DNA of 64,000 nt from Roseibium album. GTDB taxonomy: Bacteria; Pseudomonadota; Alphaproteobacteria; Rhizobiales; Stappiaceae. The position numbers were made by a program, and so were the translations under genes. The DNA lies in the NCBI GenBank assembly GCA_001404055.1, contig CXTY01000004.1:62001-126000 (forward strand), in the 5' to 3' direction. Positions 63,401-64,000 of the stretch are shown piece after piece. The notes below the pieces were generated by a model. It did not search any database and was not told the DNA's origin. It worked only from the letters and a program-made list of their open reading frames with translations. Each line of letters begins with the position of its first letter. Position 1 is the first letter of the stretch.

Positions 63401-64000
63401 TTGGCAAGCAGAGCGAAGAACTGACGGACTCCCTGTCCGAGCGCATCGCGGAAATCAACGTTTCCCTGGGCGCCAAGGTGTTCGAAGTTGCCGAGACCCT
63501 CGACAGCCGCGCAACACAGCTTGAAACCTTGCTCAATGAGCGACTGGAAAGCATTTCCGGAACGCTTACGGGCGAAAGCGAACGCGCACGTGACATTCTC
63601 ACAGCCGTGATATCCGAAGCTGGAGCAACACTTTCCACTGAAAGCACGCAGCTGCGCGACGTCATACAGGAAGCCGTCACGGCAGCAGTTCAAACACTCT
63701 CCGATGAACGCACACGCACGGTCGAGATTGTTGACGGCGCACTTAGCCAGGCAACGGAGAAACTCGCTGGCGAGGGCGACCGCATGCGTCAGATCGTGCT
63801 TGGCTCGGTTGGTGAAGCCCGTGGTGTCCTGGTCGGTGAAAGCCAGAAAGCAGCAGATGCTGTCAGCGGCGCAATGGAACAGGCAACTGGTTCCCTTTCC
63901 GGTGAAAGCGACAAGATCCGCGAACTGGTACTCACCGCTGTCGGAGACGCGGCACGTGCAATGTCCGCGGAAAGCGAAAAAGCCCGTACGCTCTACGCTG
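60445..64000 (+). CDS. Giant membrane-anchored coiled-coil protein, GPR/RgsE-like, 3' end outside window
   Basis: At least 1185 aa, open at the right edge. Start ATG 60445 has GAGG upstream; ATG 60418 is in frame. An acidic then very basic N-terminus (RKSKKDKQD; RRRGRSGRP) is followed by two membrane helices (about 101-125 and 144-166). The remainder is continuous amphipathic helix of apolipoprotein-like repeats (ETLSTRAEEF, VVESISERG, ETLDSRATQLE). Residues coded by 62593-62988 form twelve 11-residue units. Size, topology and repeats match the Growth Pole Ring protein of Agrobacterium and RgsE of Sinorhizobium, which organise polar growth. Family assignment is from architecture only. Confidence 0.78.
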   Translation, partial: MANPTKVKDPAEAALSAVEEALKLDFGGPEAAAAENAPEASAAAEEEPARKSKKDKQDPSQREEQRQSRRRGRSGRPPAANDDRRNIGNLIYALQRRPSSAPFWGALALSAIWAALGGSLFMTAFSDKMSTLSDPQALLNSPEMVLAAAGIVVPIVFFFVMAMMIWRAQEMRIVARGMTEVALRLAEPEDMAKESILSVGQAIRREVAAMGDGIERAIARASELEVLVHNEVSSLERSYNDNELKIRGLIEELVSQRESIVMNAERVRETIAGAHESFASQLSDTSGELGTNVDQATQRMIDAVNTRVEELTETVDSRIESLGATLNASGSELVDSLTERAEDYVSRLSTTGNDLVGNLAETGSTMWETMTTRGNDVNERFAETANTFVETLTARSTEINETLTTSSTSVVETLSTRAEEFRTTLETTGTTVGDTITQRGEEINANLSLTSGRLIDTITSRTEELVSTVDVRVTSLDENLAETGAKVVESISERGQAVTDTISIRGAEIVETLSSRSTEVSEILRGTGESIVVDLSLRGGEIASKLDETAGSLTETITVRGGELADKFDNISERIYTAISINGSELDERLAARGNEMATILEQQSVGFRDTLEGVSGQFAASLGAQTEALTHKLAETGTQLAELIGSRGDRVTGEINEISGKISETLEVRGQALQEGLSTRLTELESIVTDRGGQLIDAFDTKTLLLSESLDSRLSTLDTTFAARIDTMDASLGDRIATMDASLDQRYGAIDATLSDRISTMDASLEHRFTTMDTSLSERIATMDTSLDERIASLDTTLGDRVSTMDLSMSERISTMDASLGSHINTLDLTLDQRTVAFEATLETRTQILAEAIENRTTGISDALEEKTRNITDVLADRSDAITLQLGQRVEAAGNTLAERAEEIGQTLSTRVDGAASGMAEKAELLSASMTSGTDRIDETLDARARQISETLITRTKEIAQAFVEGQEEMTSALDNRLSEAGSVLGKQSEELTDSLSERIAEINVSLGAKVFEVAETLDSRATQLETLLNERLESISGTLTGESERARDILTAVISEAGATLSTESTQLRDVIQEAVTAAVQTLSDERTRTVEIVDGALSQATEKLAGEGDRMRQIVLGSVGEARGVLVGESQKAADAVSGAMEQATGSLSGESDKIRELVLTAVGDAARAMSAESEKARTLYA
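62593..62988 (+). repeat. 33-bp (11-residue) tandem coding repeats
   Basis: Twelve in-register units such as TMDASLGDRIA, TMDTSLSERIA, TMDTSLDERIA, SLDTTLGDRVS, TMDLSMSERIS. The 11-residue period is that of right-handed (hendecad) coiled coils. The outer units are degenerate. Confidence 0.85.

Overview
The window comes from the chromosome of an alphaproteobacterium, most likely an order Hyphomicrobiales (Rhizobiales) member near Stappiaceae (Labrenzia/Roseibium-like). The evidence is a CckA hybrid kinase, the alphaproteobacterial flagellar regulators FliX, FlbT and FlaF, a MotE-like protein, DUF2336 and DUF6468 proteins, sigma-54 type flagellar promoters, a CtrA-type box, and a giant coiled-coil protein resembling the Growth Pole Ring/RgsE polar-growth proteins of Rhizobiales. 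The genus is inference. No tRNA, rRNA, insertion sequence, phage gene or CRISPR array was seen.

Layout. 1-2.3 kb (minus): chromate module, chrA (cut by the window edge) and a rhodanese-ChrB fusion, then a small cupin. 2.5-3.7 kb: Bcr/CflA-type MFS pump. 3.9-6.4 kb (minus): cckA. 6.6-9.9 kb (minus): flgB-flgC-fliE-fliQ-fliR-flhB (proximal rod and export gate). 10.4-12.8 kb (plus): fliO with a very long disordered tail, then fliP. 12.9-13.9 kb: DUF2336 protein. 14.0-21.4 kb (minus): fliL-fliM-DUF6468-motE-like-giant TPR protein. 21.7-25.0 kb (plus): flgF-flgG-flgA-flgH behind a sigma-54 promoter, closed by two hairpins.

25.3-29.8 kb is a non-flagellar interlude: NAD(P)H quinone oxidoreductase family protein, MltB-like lytic transglycosylase, a Tat-exported cyclic-nucleotide phosphodiesterase/nucleotidase and DksA. 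Flagellar genes resume with fliX (minus), flgI, a rod-binding protein, a FlgN-like protein and a FlaG-like protein (plus), three flagellin genes each in its own unit, flbT overlapping flaF, and the minus-strand flgE-flgK-flgL operon with its own sigma-54 promoter. Basal body, switch, export, hook, filament and their regulators are therefore here. fliF, fliG, fliN, fliI/H, flgD, fliK and motAB are not, and must lie elsewhere.

45-58.5 kb holds envelope and regulatory genes: a MoxR AAA+ ATPase, a small exported protein, a SixA-like phosphatase, the ycjX-ycjF pair, an autotransporter with 25-residue repeats, a CoxE-like VWA protein (the likely MoxR partner, 6.4 kb away), a SABATH-type methyltransferase, UspA, an AraC regulator, a membrane protein/XRE pair and an MFS transporter. 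58.8-64 kb holds a 2Fe-2S ferredoxin, a stand-alone Hpt protein, a small conserved-looking protein and the truncated giant coiled-coil gene.

The most unusual items are: a densely structured, nearly gene-free 690-bp stretch ahead of flagellin 1; the 119-nt out-of-frame overlap of flbT and flaF; the repeat-bearing N-terminal extension of FliM; the giant AMIN-like/TPR protein beside the MotE-like protein; the bacterial SABATH methyltransferase; and exact 33-bp periodicity inside the polar coiled-coil gene.
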